A DNA stretch of 32,770 bases from positions 1 to 32,770 of the forward strand of contig JALFVM010000101.1 of the NCBI GenBank assembly GCA_022787145.1, written 5' to 3'. Position 1 is the stretch's first letter, and every line of letters starts with the position of its first letter. The position numbers were made by a program, and so were the translations under genes. The DNA is from Lachnospiraceae bacterium. GTDB taxonomy: Bacteria; Bacillota; Clostridia; Lachnospirales; Lachnospiraceae. Below, piece after piece: positions 7,916 to 17,446 of this stretch. The notes beneath the pieces were generated by a model. It saw only the letters and a program-made list of their open reading frames with translations, had not been told where the DNA came from and searched no databases.

Positions 7916-9376
7916 ATGATGATACCGGATTGTGAAACTATTATAAAACTGGCAAAAGAATACGATGTTGTGCCAGTGTGCAAAGAGATTTATGCAGATA
8001 TTATTACTCCGATTGGGCTTCTTCGGAAGCTCGCTGCTTTGAGTAAACGTTATTATTTGTTGGAAAGTGTAGAAGGTGGTGAGAAATGGGGACGTTATTC
8101 TTTCATGGGATATGACCCGATCATGAGAGTCACCTGTAAGGACAAAGTGGTAACGATAGAGGAGCATGGGGAGAAAAAGGAAATACAGACAAATGATCCG
8201 CTTCAGGTGATTCGTGACATTATGAAACGTTATCGTTCGCCGCGACTGGAAGGATTTCCTCCTTTTACCGGAGGTTTTGTCGGTCATTTTTCTTATTCGA
8301 TGATTGGCTATGCGGAACCGACATTGAACATTAAAAAAGGCGAATTTAACGATTATGACTTGATGCTGTTTGATAAAGTCATTGCATACGACCATCTGAA
8401 ACAGAAAATTTGCATCGTCGTAAATATGAAGACCGATCATGTGATGGAACATTATGGAGAGGCGACTGCACAGATTGCTGCAATTGCCAGTATGATTCGT
8501 CAACCGATGCCGTTAGAAGAGCATATGGAGGAGGAAAAGGTAGATTTTACCTGTAATGTGAGTAAAGAAGAATATTGTCGTATCGTAGAGAAGACAAAGG
8601 AATATATCCGGGCAGGTGATATTTTCCAGGCGGTCATCTCCAGACAGTTTTCCAGTCCGTTTAAGGGAAATCTCAGAAATGCATATCGTGTGCTGAGAAC
8701 GACAAATCCTTCGCCGTACATGGTATATATGAACATTGATGGAGAAGAAATTATGAGTACCTCACCGGAAACACTGGTGCGCCTTGACCGAGGCAGGCTG
8801 ACTACATTCCCTGTAGCCGGTTCCAGACCGAGAGGAAAGACAAAAGAGGAGGACCTTGCATTGGAACGTGAGCTTCTGGCAGATGAGAAAGAATTGTCAG
8901 AGCACAATATGCTGGTAGATCTGGGAAGAAATGATCTGGGAAGAATTTCTGATTTTAACAGTGTGGAAGTGACCGAGTATATGATGATTCATCGGTATTC
9001 CAAGATTATGCATATCTGTTCTCAGGTAGAGAGTGATATTCGCGCAGATTGTGACGGACTCGATGCAATTGCATCGGTACTTCCGGCAGGAACTTTATCG
9101 GGAGCACCAAAAATCAGAGCCTGTGAGATTATTGAAGAACTGGAAAGCGAGCCGAGAGGCATTTACGGCGGAGCACTTGGATACCTTGATTTTGCGGGAA
9201 ATTTGGATACCTGTATTGCGATTCGTATGGCAGTTAAGAAAAATGATCGTGTCTATGTACAGGCGGGCGGAGGAATCGTGGCAGATAGTATTCCGGAAAA
9301 GGAATACGAGGAATCCGCCAATAAGGCGATGGCAGTTATGCGGGCGATTGAACATGCACAGGAGGTGGAACGATAA
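7916..9376 (+). CDS. trpE: Anthranilate synthase component I
   Basis: A 486-residue enzyme that converts chorismate plus ammonia (or glutamine through TrpG) to anthranilate, the first step of tryptophan synthesis. The N-terminal part has the TrpE-type LLES motif, which in the family contributes to tryptophan feedback binding. The C-terminal chorismate-binding domain shows SRQF, NPSPYMVYM, STSPETLVRL, PVAGSRPRGKT, LVDLGRNDLGR, PAGTLSGAPKIRACEII and QAGGGIVADS. The frame extends upstream to 7877 inside the terminator. ATG 7916 is chosen because AAAGGAGG lies 10 bases upstream; ATG 7919 is an alternative. It overlaps trpG by one base (TAATG). PabB is a less likely alternative given the operon and T-box. 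Confidence 0.96.
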   Translation: MMIPDCETIIKLAKEYDVVPVCKEIYADIITPIGLLRKLAALSKRYYLLESVEGGEKWGRYSFMGYDPIMRVTCKDKVVTIEEHGEKKEIQTNDPLQVIRDIMKRYRSPRLEGFPPFTGGFVGHFSYSMIGYAEPTLNIKKGEFNDYDLMLFDKVIAYDHLKQKICIVVNMKTDHVMEHYGEATAQIAAIASMIRQPMPLEEHMEEEKVDFTCNVSKEEYCRIVEKTKEYIRAGDIFQAVISRQFSSPFKGNLRNAYRVLRTTNPSPYMVYMNIDGEEIMSTSPETLVRLDRGRLTTFPVAGSRPRGKTKEEDLALERELLADEKELSEHNMLVDLGRNDLGRISDFNSVEVTEYMMIHRYSKIMHICSQVESDIRADCDGLDAIASVLPAGTLSGAPKIRACEIIEELESEPRGIYGGALGYLDFAGNLDTCIAIRMAVKKNDRVYVQAGGGIVADSIPEKEYEESANKAMAVMRAIEHAQEVER

Positions 9377-9942
9377 TGATTTTACTGATTGACAATTATG
9401 ACAGCTTTTCTTATAACCTGGTGCAGATGGCAGGCGGAATTAACCCAGATATTCAGGTAATACGAAACGATGCCCTGACGGTAGAAGAGGTAGAGAAACT
9501 ATCACCCAGCCATATCATTCTTTCTCCTGGCCCAGGATATCCGAAGGATGCAGGTATCTGTGAAGACGTTGTGCGAAGCCTTCAGGGGAAAATTCCAATT
9601 CTTGGTGTATGTCTGGGACATCAGGGCATCTGCGAAGTGTACGGCGCAGTGATTGCACCGGCGAAACATCTGATGCACGGAAAAAAGAGCAGGATTATCT
9701 TAGATCCGACGAGCCCAATCTTTCAGGGGATGGGGAATCAGACAGATGCGGCGCGTTATCATTCACTTGTCGCGTTGGAGGAGACGATACCGGATTGCCT
9801 GAAGGTGATTGCCTCAGGGCCGGAAGGTGAGGTAATGGCAGTGGAACACAAAGAATATCCGGTGTACGGACTTCAGTTTCATCCGGAATCTATTTTGACA
9901 CCAGAAGGCAGACAGATTATGAAGAATTTTTTGAATATATAA
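9376..9942 (+). CDS. trpG: Anthranilate synthase component II, glutamine amidotransferase
   Basis: A 188-residue class I glutaminase that supplies ammonia to TrpE. The N-terminus LLIDNYDSFSYN, the oxyanion motif SPGPGYP, the catalytic Cys79 in GVCLGHQ, and His169 and Glu171 in FHPES are all present. It is a separate protein, not fused to TrpD as in enteric bacteria. In Firmicutes such a subunit may also serve folate synthesis (PabA), but its place between trpE and trpD supports the tryptophan role. Its start overlaps the trpE stop, suggesting coupled translation and balanced amounts of the two subunits. Confidence 0.96.
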   Translation: MILLIDNYDSFSYNLVQMAGGINPDIQVIRNDALTVEEVEKLSPSHIILSPGPGYPKDAGICEDVVRSLQGKIPILGVCLGHQGICEVYGAVIAPAKHLMHGKKSRIILDPTSPIFQGMGNQTDAARYHSLVALEETIPDCLKVIASGPEGEVMAVEHKEYPVYGLQFHPESILTPEGRQIMKNFLNI

Positions 9943-9957
9943 AAGGAGAAACAGATT

Positions 9958-10971
9958 ATGATAAAGGAAGCAATTTACCAGTTGATTAATGGAAACGATT
10001 TGACTTATGAACAGGCGAGAGAAGTTATGGAAGAGATGATGACGGGAACAGCGACGCAGGCACAGATGGGAGGTTTTTTGACGGCGCTTCGTATGCAGGG
10101 AGAGACGATTGATGAAATTACAGCCTTTGCAACCGTCATGAGAGAAAAAGGAATCAAAATAGAGCCGAAGCGGGAAGTCATTGATATCGTGGGAACCGGC
10201 GGCGATGAAGTGGGAACGTTCAATATTTCTACGACTTCTGCGTTTGTCGTGGCTGCCGGAGGTGTTCCGGTCGCAAAACACGGAAACAGAAGCGTATCCA
10301 GCAAAAGCGGTGCGGCGGATGTTTTGGAGAAATTGGGAGTAAATCTGAATCTGACGCCGGAGCAGAATGAAAAAGTACTGAATGCATGCGATGTATGCTT
10401 TTTATTTGCACAGAAATATCACTCTTCCATGAAATATGCGGCATCAGTCAGAAAAGAGCTTGGTGTGCGGACCGTATTTAATATTTTAGGCCCGCTGTCC
10501 AATCCGGCTGCGGCTACGATGCAGCTTCTCGGCGTGTATGACAAAAAGCTGGCAAAGCCTATGGCTCAGGTACTGTCCAATCTTGGTGTGACAAGAGGTG
10601 TGGCTGTCTGCGGCGAGGACGGACTGGATGAGATTACGCTGACAGGCGAGACAGATGTATATGAAATCCGTTTCGGAGAAATTACTTCTTATACTATTAC
10701 ACCGGAACAGTTTGGACTGAGAAGATGTGCGCTTCAGGAACTCGTTGGAGGAACACCGGAAGGAAATGCACAGATTTCGAAAGACATTCTGACTGGAAAG
10801 GAAAAAGGGCCAAAGAGAGATATTGTAGTGATGAATGCGGGGATGAGCCTGTATCTTGGAAAGGATGGCATTTCTTTGGAAGAAGGAATTCAGATGGCGC
10901 AGGATATTTTAGACAGTGGAAAAGCATATGAAAAGTTACAGGAATTTGTAAAACTGACAAATGAGGTATAA
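9958..10971 (+). CDS. trpD: Anthranilate phosphoribosyltransferase
   Basis: A 337-residue enzyme that joins anthranilate to PRPP, giving phosphoribosylanthranilate. The PRPP/Mg motif GTGGDEVGTFNIST, the KHGNRSVSSKSGAADVLE segment and the NILGPLSNPA segment are diagnostic of the TrpD family and rule out the related pyrimidine phosphorylases in this context. Length is normal for the family. AAAAGGAG lies upstream of ATG 9958, which follows trpG by 15 bases. Its PRPP substrate is made by the prs gene at 18351-19523. Confidence 0.96.
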   Translation: MIKEAIYQLINGNDLTYEQAREVMEEMMTGTATQAQMGGFLTALRMQGETIDEITAFATVMREKGIKIEPKREVIDIVGTGGDEVGTFNISTTSAFVVAAGGVPVAKHGNRSVSSKSGAADVLEKLGVNLNLTPEQNEKVLNACDVCFLFAQKYHSSMKYAASVRKELGVRTVFNILGPLSNPAAATMQLLGVYDKKLAKPMAQVLSNLGVTRGVAVCGEDGLDEITLTGETDVYEIRFGEITSYTITPEQFGLRRCALQELVGGTPEGNAQISKDILTGKEKGPKRDIVVMNAGMSLYLGKDGISLEEGIQMAQDILDSGKAYEKLQEFVKLTNEV

Positions 10972-10976
10972 AGAAG

Positions 10977-11756
10977 ATGATTTTAGATGATTTGGCCAAT
11001 GCGGCAAGAAGACGGGTGATTGCGTCAAGAGAGAGCATTCCGTTCGAGAAAGTCAAAGAGAAGGCACTGGGGATGGAATGCGACACAGGCTTTCCGTTTG
11101 AGAAGGCTCTTAGCGGACCGGATATCTCCTTTATTTGTGAAGTGAAGAAAGCATCTCCGTCAAAGGGAATCATTGCAGAAGAGTTTCCTTATATGGAGAT
11201 TGCCAGAGAGTATGAGAGAGCCGGGGCAGCAGCGATTTCGGTGCTGACAGAGACGGACTATTTTCTTGGAAGTCCGCAGTATTTGAAAGAAATTGCTGCA
11301 GAGGTGAAGATTCCGGTTCTGCGAAAAGATTTTACGGTGGATGAGTATCAGATTTATGAGGCGAAAATACTTGGAGCAAAAGCAATTCTTCTAATTGTGG
11401 CATTGCTTCAACTTCCTGTTTTGAAGAAATATATGGAAATCTGCGATCAGCTGGGTCTTTCCGCTCTCGTTGAGGTTCACGATGAAGAAGAGATGAAGAC
11501 GGCGATTGCAGCCGGAGCACGGCTGATTGGTGTCAATAACCGTAACCTGAAAAATTTTACCGTAGATATTCACAACAGTATGAGACTTCGAAAACTGGCA
11601 CCAGAAAATACAATTTTTGTGGCAGAGAGCGGCATTCGCACAGCAAGTGATATTCAAAATCTTCGTGATGGCAAAGTCAATGCAGTTCTGATCGGAGAGA
11701 CACTGATGAGAAGTCCTGACAAGAAAAAGATGCTGGACGAGTTGAGAGGATATTGA
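10977..11756 (+). CDS. trpC: Indole-3-glycerol phosphate synthase
   Basis: A 259-residue TIM-barrel enzyme that closes the ring of CdRP to indole-3-glycerol phosphate. Family motifs are present: FICEVKKASPSKG near residue 52, SVLTETDYF, VLRKDF (catalytic Lys), ALVEVHDEEE (catalytic Glu), IGVNNRNLKNF, VAESGI and LIGETLM. It is not fused to TrpF, unlike the enteric enzyme. It starts 5 bases after trpD and its TGA is followed after one base by trpF. Confidence 0.96.
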   Translation: MILDDLANAARRRVIASRESIPFEKVKEKALGMECDTGFPFEKALSGPDISFICEVKKASPSKGIIAEEFPYMEIAREYERAGAAAISVLTETDYFLGSPQYLKEIAAEVKIPVLRKDFTVDEYQIYEAKILGAKAILLIVALLQLPVLKKYMEICDQLGLSALVEVHDEEEMKTAIAAGARLIGVNNRNLKNFTVDIHNSMRLRKLAPENTIFVAESGIRTASDIQNLRDGKVNAVLIGETLMRSPDKKKMLDELRGY

Positions 11757-11757
11757 T

Positions 11758-12381
11758 ATGACAAAGGTAAAAATCTGTGGGCTGATGCGTCTGGAGGATA
11801 TTTCTTATGTGAATGGGTACCAGCCGGATTATGCCGGATTTGTGTTTGCACCGGGAAGGCATCAGGTGGATGAAGAATGGGTGCGGGGATTAAAGCTGTT
11901 TCTTGACCCGGAGATTACCACGGTTGGCGTGTTTGTCAACCAGCCGCTCGATCTTGTTGCAGGAATGTGCGACAGAAAAACGATTGATATAGTCCAGCTT
12001 CACGGAGAGGAAGACGAAGCATATATAGAAAAATTAAAAGAGAAGACAGGGCGGCCGGTGATTAAGGCTGTGCGTGTGAAAACGACACAGGATATTCTGA
12101 ACGCGGATCAATTGCCTTGTGATTATCTGTTACTAGATACTTATATCAAAGGAATATATGGCGGCAGTGGTCAGTCTTTTGACCTGGAACTGATTCCAAA
12201 GCTGAAAAAACCATATTTTCTGGCAGGCGGTCTGACTCCGGAAAATGTACAAGAAAAGATAGAAATTTGTCATCCGTTTGGCGTGGATACCAGCAGCGGC
12301 GTGGAAGGCGAGGATGGATGGAAGGATCTCGATAAGGTTCGATTATTTATTTCAAAAGCACGGGAGGAACAACATAGATGA
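11758..12381 (+). CDS. trpF: Phosphoribosylanthranilate isomerase
   Basis: A 207-residue TIM-barrel isomerase that performs the Amadori rearrangement of phosphoribosylanthranilate. Cys7 in KICGL is the expected general base, and the C-terminal [10 protein letters not shown] contains the expected general acid Asp and part of the phosphate site. GVFVN, QLHG, LLLDTY and [11 protein letters not shown] are all typical. The stop overlaps the trpB start (ATGA), pointing to coupled translation. Confidence 0.95.
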   Translation: MTKVKICGLMRLEDISYVNGYQPDYAGFVFAPGRHQVDEEWVRGLKLFLDPEITTVGVFVNQPLDLVAGMCDRKTIDIVQLHGEEDEAYIEKLKEKTGRPVIKAVRVKTTQDILNADQLPCDYLLLDTYIKGIYGGSGQSFDLELIPKLKKPYFLAGGLTPENVQEKIEICHPFGVDTSSGVEGEDGWKDLDKVRLFISKAREEQHR

Positions 12382-13574
12382 GTAAGGAAAAATTTAACGG
12401 AAAATTTGGCCCCTTTGGCGGTCAATATGTGCCGGAAACACTGATGAATGCAGTGCATGAGGTAGAGGAGGCATATGAAAAATACAGTAAAGATCCACAG
12501 TTTCAGGCGGAACTTACCGATCTTTTAAATAACTATGCAGGAAGACCGTCTTTGCTTTATTATGCAGAGAAGATGACAAAAGATCTGGGCGGTGCAAAAA
12601 TTTATCTGAAGCGTGAAGATCTCAATCATACAGGATCGCATAAGATTAACAACGTACTGGGACAGATTCTTCTGGCTAAGAAAATGGGAAAGACAAGAGT
12701 CATTGCCGAGACTGGTGCGGGACAGCATGGCGTTGCGACTGCAACTGGTGCAGCTTTAATGGGGATGGAATGCGAGATTTTTATGGGAAAAGAAGACACC
12801 GACAGACAGGCGCTGAATGTTTTTCGTATGGAACTGCTCGGAGCAAAAGTACACCCTGTTACGAGCGGTACGATGACTCTGAAAGATGCAGTCAATGAGA
12901 CAATGAGAGAGTGGACAAGAAGGGTAGATGATACCTTGTATATCATCGGCTCTGTTATGGGACCGCACCCTTATCCGATGATGGTGCGTGATTTCCAGAA
13001 AATAATCAGCAAAGAAATCAAAGAGCAGCTGATGGAAAAAGAAGGAAAACTTCCGGATGCAGTGATTGCCTGTGTGGGCGGCGGAAGCAATGCGATGGGT
13101 GCTTTTTATGAGTTTATTCCGGATGAGGGTGTGCAGCTGATTGGATGTGAGGCAGCGGGACTCGGTGTGGAGACAGGAAAACATGCAGCTACCATTGCAG
13201 ACGGAAGCGTTGGCGTGTTCCACGGAATGAAATCCCTGTTCTGTCAGGACAGCGACGGACAGATTGCACCGGTATATTCCATTTCAGCAGGACTGGATTA
13301 TCCTGGAATTGGACCAGAGCATGCATATCTGGCTGAGACAGGAAGAGCAAACTATGTGCCGATCACCGATGCAGAAGCAGTAGACGCTTTTGAATATCTT
13401 TCCAGAACAGAAGGAATTATTCCGGCAGTAGAAAGTGCACATGCGGTGGCTTATGCGAAAAAGCTGGCACCGACCATGGACAAAGACCAGATTATTGTAA
13501 TTAACATTTCCGGACGCGGAGATAAAGATGTGGCAGCGATTGCCAGATATAAGGGGGTAGAAATTTATGAGTAG
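12378..13574 (+). CDS. trpB: Tryptophan synthase beta chain
   Basis: A 398-residue PLP enzyme that condenses indole with serine in the alpha2-beta2 complex. The N-terminus [14 protein letters not shown] is the classical TrpB1 type. The PLP Lys89 lies in NHTGSHKIN, the active-site segment is [14 protein letters not shown], and the phosphate-binding loop is [14 protein letters not shown]-like [15 protein letters not shown] and the C-terminal ISGRGDKD are present. The 3' end overlaps trpA by 8 bases. Being of the TrpB1 type, it should work with the TrpA encoded next to it. Confidence 0.97.
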   Translation: MSKEKFNGKFGPFGGQYVPETLMNAVHEVEEAYEKYSKDPQFQAELTDLLNNYAGRPSLLYYAEKMTKDLGGAKIYLKREDLNHTGSHKINNVLGQILLAKKMGKTRVIAETGAGQHGVATATGAALMGMECEIFMGKEDTDRQALNVFRMELLGAKVHPVTSGTMTLKDAVNETMREWTRRVDDTLYIIGSVMGPHPYPMMVRDFQKIISKEIKEQLMEKEGKLPDAVIACVGGGSNAMGAFYEFIPDEGVQLIGCEAAGLGVETGKHAATIADGSVGVFHGMKSLFCQDSDGQIAPVYSISAGLDYPGIGPEHAYLAETGRANYVPITDAEAVDAFEYLSRTEGIIPAVESAHAVAYAKKLAPTMDKDQIIVINISGRGDKDVAAIARYKGVEIYE

Positions 13575-14352
13575 AATTGCACAGGCGTTTCAGAATGGGA
13601 AAGCATTTATTCCCTTTGTGACCGGAGGTGATCCGGATCTGGAAACGACACAGAAGCTTCTTGTGGCGATGCAGGAAGCAGGAGCAGATTTGATTGAGAT
13701 TGGTCTTCCTTTCTCCGATCCGATTGCGGAGGGAGTGGTGATACAGGAAGCAAATGAAAGGGCTCTGGCAGCAGGCTGTACCACAGACAAATTGTTTGAT
13801 ATGGTAAAAAGAGCGAGACAGACCGTAACTGTCCCGATGGTATTTTTGACTTACATCAATCCGATCTTTACATATGGAAAAGAAAAATTTATGAAGCGCT
13901 GCGTGGAATGCGGCATTGACGGTCTGATTGTTCCGGATCTTCCTTATGAAGAAAAGGGGGAAATCAAAGACGTCTGTGAGACCTACGGTGTGGACTTGAT
14001 TTCTATGATTGCACCAACTTCAAAAGAAAGAATCAAAATGATTGCGAGAGAGGCAAAAGGATTTGTCTATGTGGTATCTTCTCTTGGTGTGACTGGTGTG
14101 CGTTCTGAGATCAGCACCAACGTAGAAGAGATGACAGATATGATTCGTGAAGAGACAGATGTTCCGTGCGCAGTGGGATTTGGAATTTCCAAGCCCGAGC
14201 AGGCTGCGAAAATGGCAGCAATCTCCGATGGTGCGATTGTGGGTTCTGCGATTGTGCGTATGGTGGCTGCGAATGGAAGAGACTGCGTGCCTGTTGTTGC
14301 GGAATATGTAAAAAACATGAAAGAAGCTGTAATTTCTGCTTGCAATGACTAA
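13567..14352 (+). CDS. trpA: Tryptophan synthase alpha chain
   Basis: A 261-residue TIM barrel that splits indole-3-glycerol phosphate and channels indole to Trp[20 protein letters not shown] (catalytic Glu44), [36 protein letters not shown] and AVGFGIS are clear. At the position of the second catalytic acid (Asp60 in the enteric enzyme) the sequence reads AEGVV, that is Glu55, with Val where many homologues have Pro. A promoter for rplS overlaps its last codons, and no obvious terminator follows, so trp transcripts may run into rplS. Confidence 0.95.
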   Translation: MSRIAQAFQNGKAFIPFVTGGDPDLETTQKLLVAMQEAGADLIEIGLPFSDPIAEGVVIQEANERALAAGCTTDKLFDMVKRARQTVTVPMVFLTYINPIFTYGKEKFMKRCVECGIDGLIVPDLPYEEKGEIKDVCETYGVDLISMIAPTSKERIKMIAREAKGFVYVVSSLGVTGVRSEISTNVEEMTDMIREETDVPCAVGFGISKPEQAAKMAAISDGAIVGSAIVRMVAANGRDCVPVVAEYVKNMKEAVISACND

Positions 14353-14368
14353 GGAAGTGTTGTATAAT
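14340..14368 (+). promoter_or_regulatory. rplS promoter overlapping the end of trpA
   Basis: TTGCAA (14340-14345), a 17-base spacer and a perfect TATAAT (14363-14368). The -35 lies inside trpA. The resulting leader of about 75 bases before rplS could hold an L19 autoregulatory element as in other Firmicutes, but no clear hairpin was found. Confidence 0.75.
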
Positions 14369-14450
14369 AACTTACGTTGTGAAAAAAGATGGTCCTCTGT
14401 TACGAAGAAATGTATTAAGAACATCCACTTTAATTTAAGGAGAGAAAAAA

Positions 14451-14798
14451 ATGAACGAAATCATCAAAAACATTGAAGCTGCTCAGTTAAAAGAGCAGGT
14501 ACCTGAGTTCCACGTAGGTGACACTGTAAGAGTACACGCAAAAATCAAAGAGGGTAACCGTGAAAGAATCCAGGTTTTTGAAGGAACTGTACTGAAAAAA
14601 CAGGGTGGAAGCACAAGAGCTACCTTTACAGTAAGAAAAACATCCAACGGTGTTGGTGTTGAGAAAACATGGCCATTACATTCCCCACATGTGGAGAAAG
14701 TAGAAGTAGTAAGACGTGGTAAAGTAAGACGTGCAAAACTGAACTACTTAAGAGACCGTGTAGGTAAACGTGCAAAGGTAAAAGAATTGGTAAAATAA
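14451..14798 (+). CDS. rplS: 50S ribosomal protein L19
   Basis: A 115-residue ribosomal protein located at the 30S-50S interface. [42 protein letters not shown] and the basic C-terminus with [13 protein letters not shown] are the L19 signature, and length is normal. AAGGAGAG precedes ATG 14451. Codon choice differs from the trp genes (AAC, CCA/CCT and CGT favoured), as expected for a highly expressed gene. It has its own promoter and terminator. Confidence 0.97.
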   Translation: MNEIIKNIEAAQLKEQVPEFHVGDTVRVHAKIKEGNRERIQVFEGTVLKKQGGSTRATFTVRKTSNGVGVEKTWPLHSPHVEKVEVVRRGKVRRAKLNYLRDRVGKRAKVKELVK

Positions 14799-14809
14799 TT
14801 TTGATGTGT

Positions 14810-14848
14810 AACAGGGACAAATACTTCATGTATATTGTCCCTGTTTTG
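14810..14848 (+). terminator. rplS terminator hairpin
   Basis: Perfect 11-bp arms AACAGGGACAA (14810-14820) and TTGTCCCTGTT (14835-14845) are followed by only a short T run. It lies between rplS and lepB and may allow partial read-through to lepB, which has no clear promoter of its own. Confidence 0.75.
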
Positions 14849-14864
14849 CAATCCAGGAGGATCG

Positions 14865-15440
14865 ATGGTACAGAAAGTAAAAGACTGGCTTGGCGCACTG
14901 GGACAGAATCAAAAGCTGGCTCAGGGGGTGAGATGGGGATTCCAGATATTGGTGGTTGTAGTTTTTGGCATTATGACTGCCATGTGTCTGTTTTCTACTG
15001 TTGCGATGCAGGAGGGGTCTATGGAACCTACATTTTCAACCGGCAATAAGTTTTTGGTCAATAAGGTGATTTATAAATTTTCGGAACCGAAACGTGGTGA
15101 TATCATTGTGTTTAAAACGAGTCCGGACGATGATGCGAGCCTTCACATCAAACGCGTGATTGGCCTTCCAGGTGAAACAATTCAGATTCGGGATGGTCAG
15201 ATTCTGATTGATGGAGTAACCTACAGAGAGGGAAGAGATTTGCCGAAAATCAGCAATCCGGGTCTGGCGACAAACGAAGTATATCTGGAGTCGGATGAAT
15301 ATTTTGTGCTTGGTGACAACAGAAATAACAGTGAGGACAGCCGTTATGCGGATGTGGGAAATGTAAAAAAGAAATATATTGCAGGGAAAATCTGGTTTCG
15401 CGTTACACCGTTCAAAAAAGCCGGATTCCTGAAAGAATAG
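14865..15440 (+). CDS. lepB: Signal peptidase I
   Basis: A 191-residue membrane serine protease of family S26 that removes signal peptides from exported proteins. One N-terminal membrane segment (about residues 25-45) is followed by the catalytic Ser52 in EGSMEPTF and the general base Lys96 in HIKRVIGLPGE. The box LGDNRNNSEDSR is also present. The frame is open upstream to a TTG at 14835 within the terminator; ATG 14865 is chosen because AGGAGG lies 4 bases before it. The order rplS-lepB-rbgA-rnhB is common in Clostridia. Confidence 0.95.
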   Translation: MVQKVKDWLGALGQNQKLAQGVRWGFQILVVVVFGIMTAMCLFSTVAMQEGSMEPTFSTGNKFLVNKVIYKFSEPKRGDIIVFKTSPDDDASLHIKRVIGLPGETIQIRDGQILIDGVTYREGRDLPKISNPGLATNEVYLESDEYFVLGDNRNNSEDSRYADVGNVKKKYIAGKIWFRVTPFKKAGFLKE

Positions 15441-15459
15441 AAAAATGCAGAGGTGAGAG

Positions 15460-16311
15460 ATGAACGTACAATGGTATCCTGGTCATATGACAAAAGCAAA
15501 ACGTATGATGCAGGAAGATATAAAATTGATAGATTTGATTATTGAACTGGTGGACGCGAGGGTGCCTTTGAGCAGCAGAAATCCAGATATTGATGAGCTG
15601 GGAAAAAATAAGGCACGACTGATTCTTTTAAATAAATCCGATCTTGCAGATGAGAGACAGAATGCTGCGTGGGAGTCTTATTTCCTGGAAAAGGGCTTTT
15701 TCGTGGTAAAGGTAAATTCCAAAAGCGGGGCTGGAGTGAAAGCGGTGCATGGCGCGATTCAGGAGGCATGCAAAGAGAAAATTGAGCGAGACAGAAGAAG
15801 AGGAATCAAGAACCGTCCTGTGCGCTGTATGGTAGTGGGAATTCCGAATGTGGGAAAATCGACGTTTATCAATACATTTGCCGGAAAAGCATGTGCGAAG
15901 ACAGGAAACAAACCTGGTGTGACAAAAGGAAAACAGTGGATTCGCCTGAAAAAAGGAGTGGAGCTTCTGGACACACCGGGAATTTTGTGGCCGAAGTTTG
16001 AAGATCAGAATGTCGGAATCCGTCTCGCTTTGATTGGTTCCATCAAAGATGAAATTTTGAATATTGATGAACTGTCTCTCGTTCTAATTGAATATCTGGT
16101 TCATCATTACGCAGGCATTCTGACACAGCGTTATGAGATTGTGGAGGAAGGAAAACCGGTGGAGATGCTGGAGGCAATCGCCAAAAACAGAAACTGTCTG
16201 TTAAAAGGCGGGGATTTGGATTACAGTAAGGCAGCCGCGCTTTTGATTGAGGATTTCAGAAGTGGAAAGCTTGGAAAAATCACACTGGAGATTCCGGAGG
16301 AGACCGAATGA
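15460..16311 (+). CDS. rbgA: Ribosome biogenesis GTPase RbgA (YlqF)
   Basis: A 283-residue circularly permuted GTPase needed for late 50S subunit assembly. The order of GTPase motifs is permuted as expected: G4 LLNKSDL and the G5 region come first, then G1 GIPNVGKST and G3 LLDTPGIL. The N-terminus NVQWYPGHMTKAKR and the C-terminal helical domain are typical of the family. Its stop overlaps the rnhB start (ATGA). Confidence 0.95.
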   Translation: MNVQWYPGHMTKAKRMMQEDIKLIDLIIELVDARVPLSSRNPDIDELGKNKARLILLNKSDLADERQNAAWESYFLEKGFFVVKVNSKSGAGVKAVHGAIQEACKEKIERDRRRGIKNRPVRCMVVGIPNVGKSTFINTFAGKACAKTGNKPGVTKGKQWIRLKKGVELLDTPGILWPKFEDQNVGIRLALIGSIKDEILNIDELSLVLIEYLVHHYAGILTQRYEIVEEGKPVEMLEAIAKNRNCLLKGGDLDYSKAAALLIEDFRSGKLGKITLEIPEETE

Positions 16312-17063
16312 AGAAAATAGCGGAAATCAAAGAAGAATTTCAAAAGGCGGCTTTCGATGAGCGGGAAGCTTTATATGAAGCATACAAAGAGGACACCAGA
16401 GCAGGTGTCCTTGCTGTTATCAATAAGTATAAAAAACAGGAAGAGAAGCTGCTCAAAGAAAAAGAACGCATTGAGCAGATGAAATTTTATGAGAAAAAAT
16501 ACGACCATGTTGGTTATATCTGCGGGATTGATGAGGTGGGAAGAGGACCTCTGGCCGGTCCTGTTGTGGCCGGTGCGGTGATTCTTCCCGAAGATTGTCA
16601 GATTTTGTATCTGAATGATTCCAAAAAACTGTCGGAGAAAAAGAGAGAAGAATTGTATGAGATTATCATGGAACAGGCCGTTGCTGTCGGAATCGGATAT
16701 GCCAGTCATACAAGAATTGATGAGATTAATATTTTGCAGGCAACCTATGAGGCGATGCGTGAGGCGATTTCCAAACTTTCTGTAAGACCACAGATTCTTC
16801 TCAATGATGCGGTAACGATTCCAATGGTGGAGATCCCTCAGGTGCCTATTATCAAAGGAGATGCGAAAAGTGTGTCGATTGCAGCGGCAAGTATTGTGGC
16901 GAAGGTGACAAGAGACAGGCTGATGGTAAAATATAGTGAGCTAATGCCGGAGTATGGATTTGCGTCCAACAAAGGATACGGTTCGCAGGAGCACATTGAG
17001 GCATTGAAAAAATATGGACCATCTCCGATTCATCGAAAGACTTTTATTAAAAATTTCGTATAG
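16308..17063 (+). CDS. rnhB: Ribonuclease HII
   Basis: A 251-residue endonuclease that cuts the RNA strand of RNA-DNA hybrids and removes misincorporated ribonucleotides. The catalytic motif GIDEVGRGPLAGPVVAGAV holds Asp75 and Glu76. Further acids lie in LLNDAV and TRDRLM, and LNDSKKLS and KGDAKSVSIAAASIVAKV are diagnostic. A helical, charged N-terminal extension of about 70 residues, also known from the Bacillus enzyme, precedes the core. It is translationally coupled to rbgA. Confidence 0.95.
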   Translation: MKKIAEIKEEFQKAAFDEREALYEAYKEDTRAGVLAVINKYKKQEEKLLKEKERIEQMKFYEKKYDHVGYICGIDEVGRGPLAGPVVAGAVILPEDCQILYLNDSKKLSEKKREELYEIIMEQAVAVGIGYASHTRIDEINILQATYEAMREAISKLSVRPQILLNDAVTIPMVEIPQVPIIKGDAKSVSIAAASIVAKVTRDRLMVKYSELMPEYGFASNKGYGSQEHIEALKKYGPSPIHRKTFIKNFV

Positions 17064-17078
17064 GAAAGGCGGTGTGCC

Positions 17079-17432
17079 ATGAATAAACGCGAGACGGGTG
17101 CTCACTATGAGGAGGTAGCTGTTGAATATCTGAAACAACGGGGTTATCATCTGTTAAAAAAGAATTACCGATGCCGTCAGGGAGAAGTGGATTTGATTTG
17201 TCGTGACGGAAAGTATCTGGTGTTTATTGAGGTAAAGTACAGAACAAGCCCGCGTCAGGGAAGCGGATTTGCGGCGGTGGATGCGAAAAAACAGCGTCGT
17301 ATCAGTCGTGTGGCAGCGTATTATCTGCTGGAAAATCAGATGGGAGATGAAACTCCCTGCAGGTTTGATGTGGTGTCTATTGATGGACAACAGATATCCC
17401 TTATAAAAAATGCATTTGACTATTGTGGATAA
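17079..17432 (+). CDS. YraN family protein (UPF0102, nuclease-like fold)
   Basis: A 117-residue protein of the YraN/UPF0102 family, which has a restriction-endonuclease-like core. Its exact role is not settled. The family signature is clear: GAHYEEVAVEYL, GYHLLKKNYRCRQGEVDLI and YLVFIEVKYR, with an acidic/Lys set (Glu, Asp, Glu, Lys) like that of PD-(D/E)XK nucleases. It commonly follows rnhB, as here (15-base gap). Confidence 0.9.
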   Translation: MNKRETGAHYEEVAVEYLKQRGYHLLKKNYRCRQGEVDLICRDGKYLVFIEVKYRTSPRQGSGFAAVDAKKQRRISRVAAYYLLENQMGDETPCRFDVVSIDGQQISLIKNAFDYCG

Positions 17433-17446
17433 AAAGGAGAGATGCT

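Noticed and set aside
7574..8503. Minus-strand frame of 309 codons over the T-box and trpE start
   Set aside because: It crosses a clear riboswitch and trpE in antisense, with no domain or ribosome binding site support.
14835..14864. Upstream TTG start for signal peptidase
   Set aside because: It lies in the right arm of the rplS terminator and has no ribosome binding site, whereas AGGAGG fits ATG 14865.
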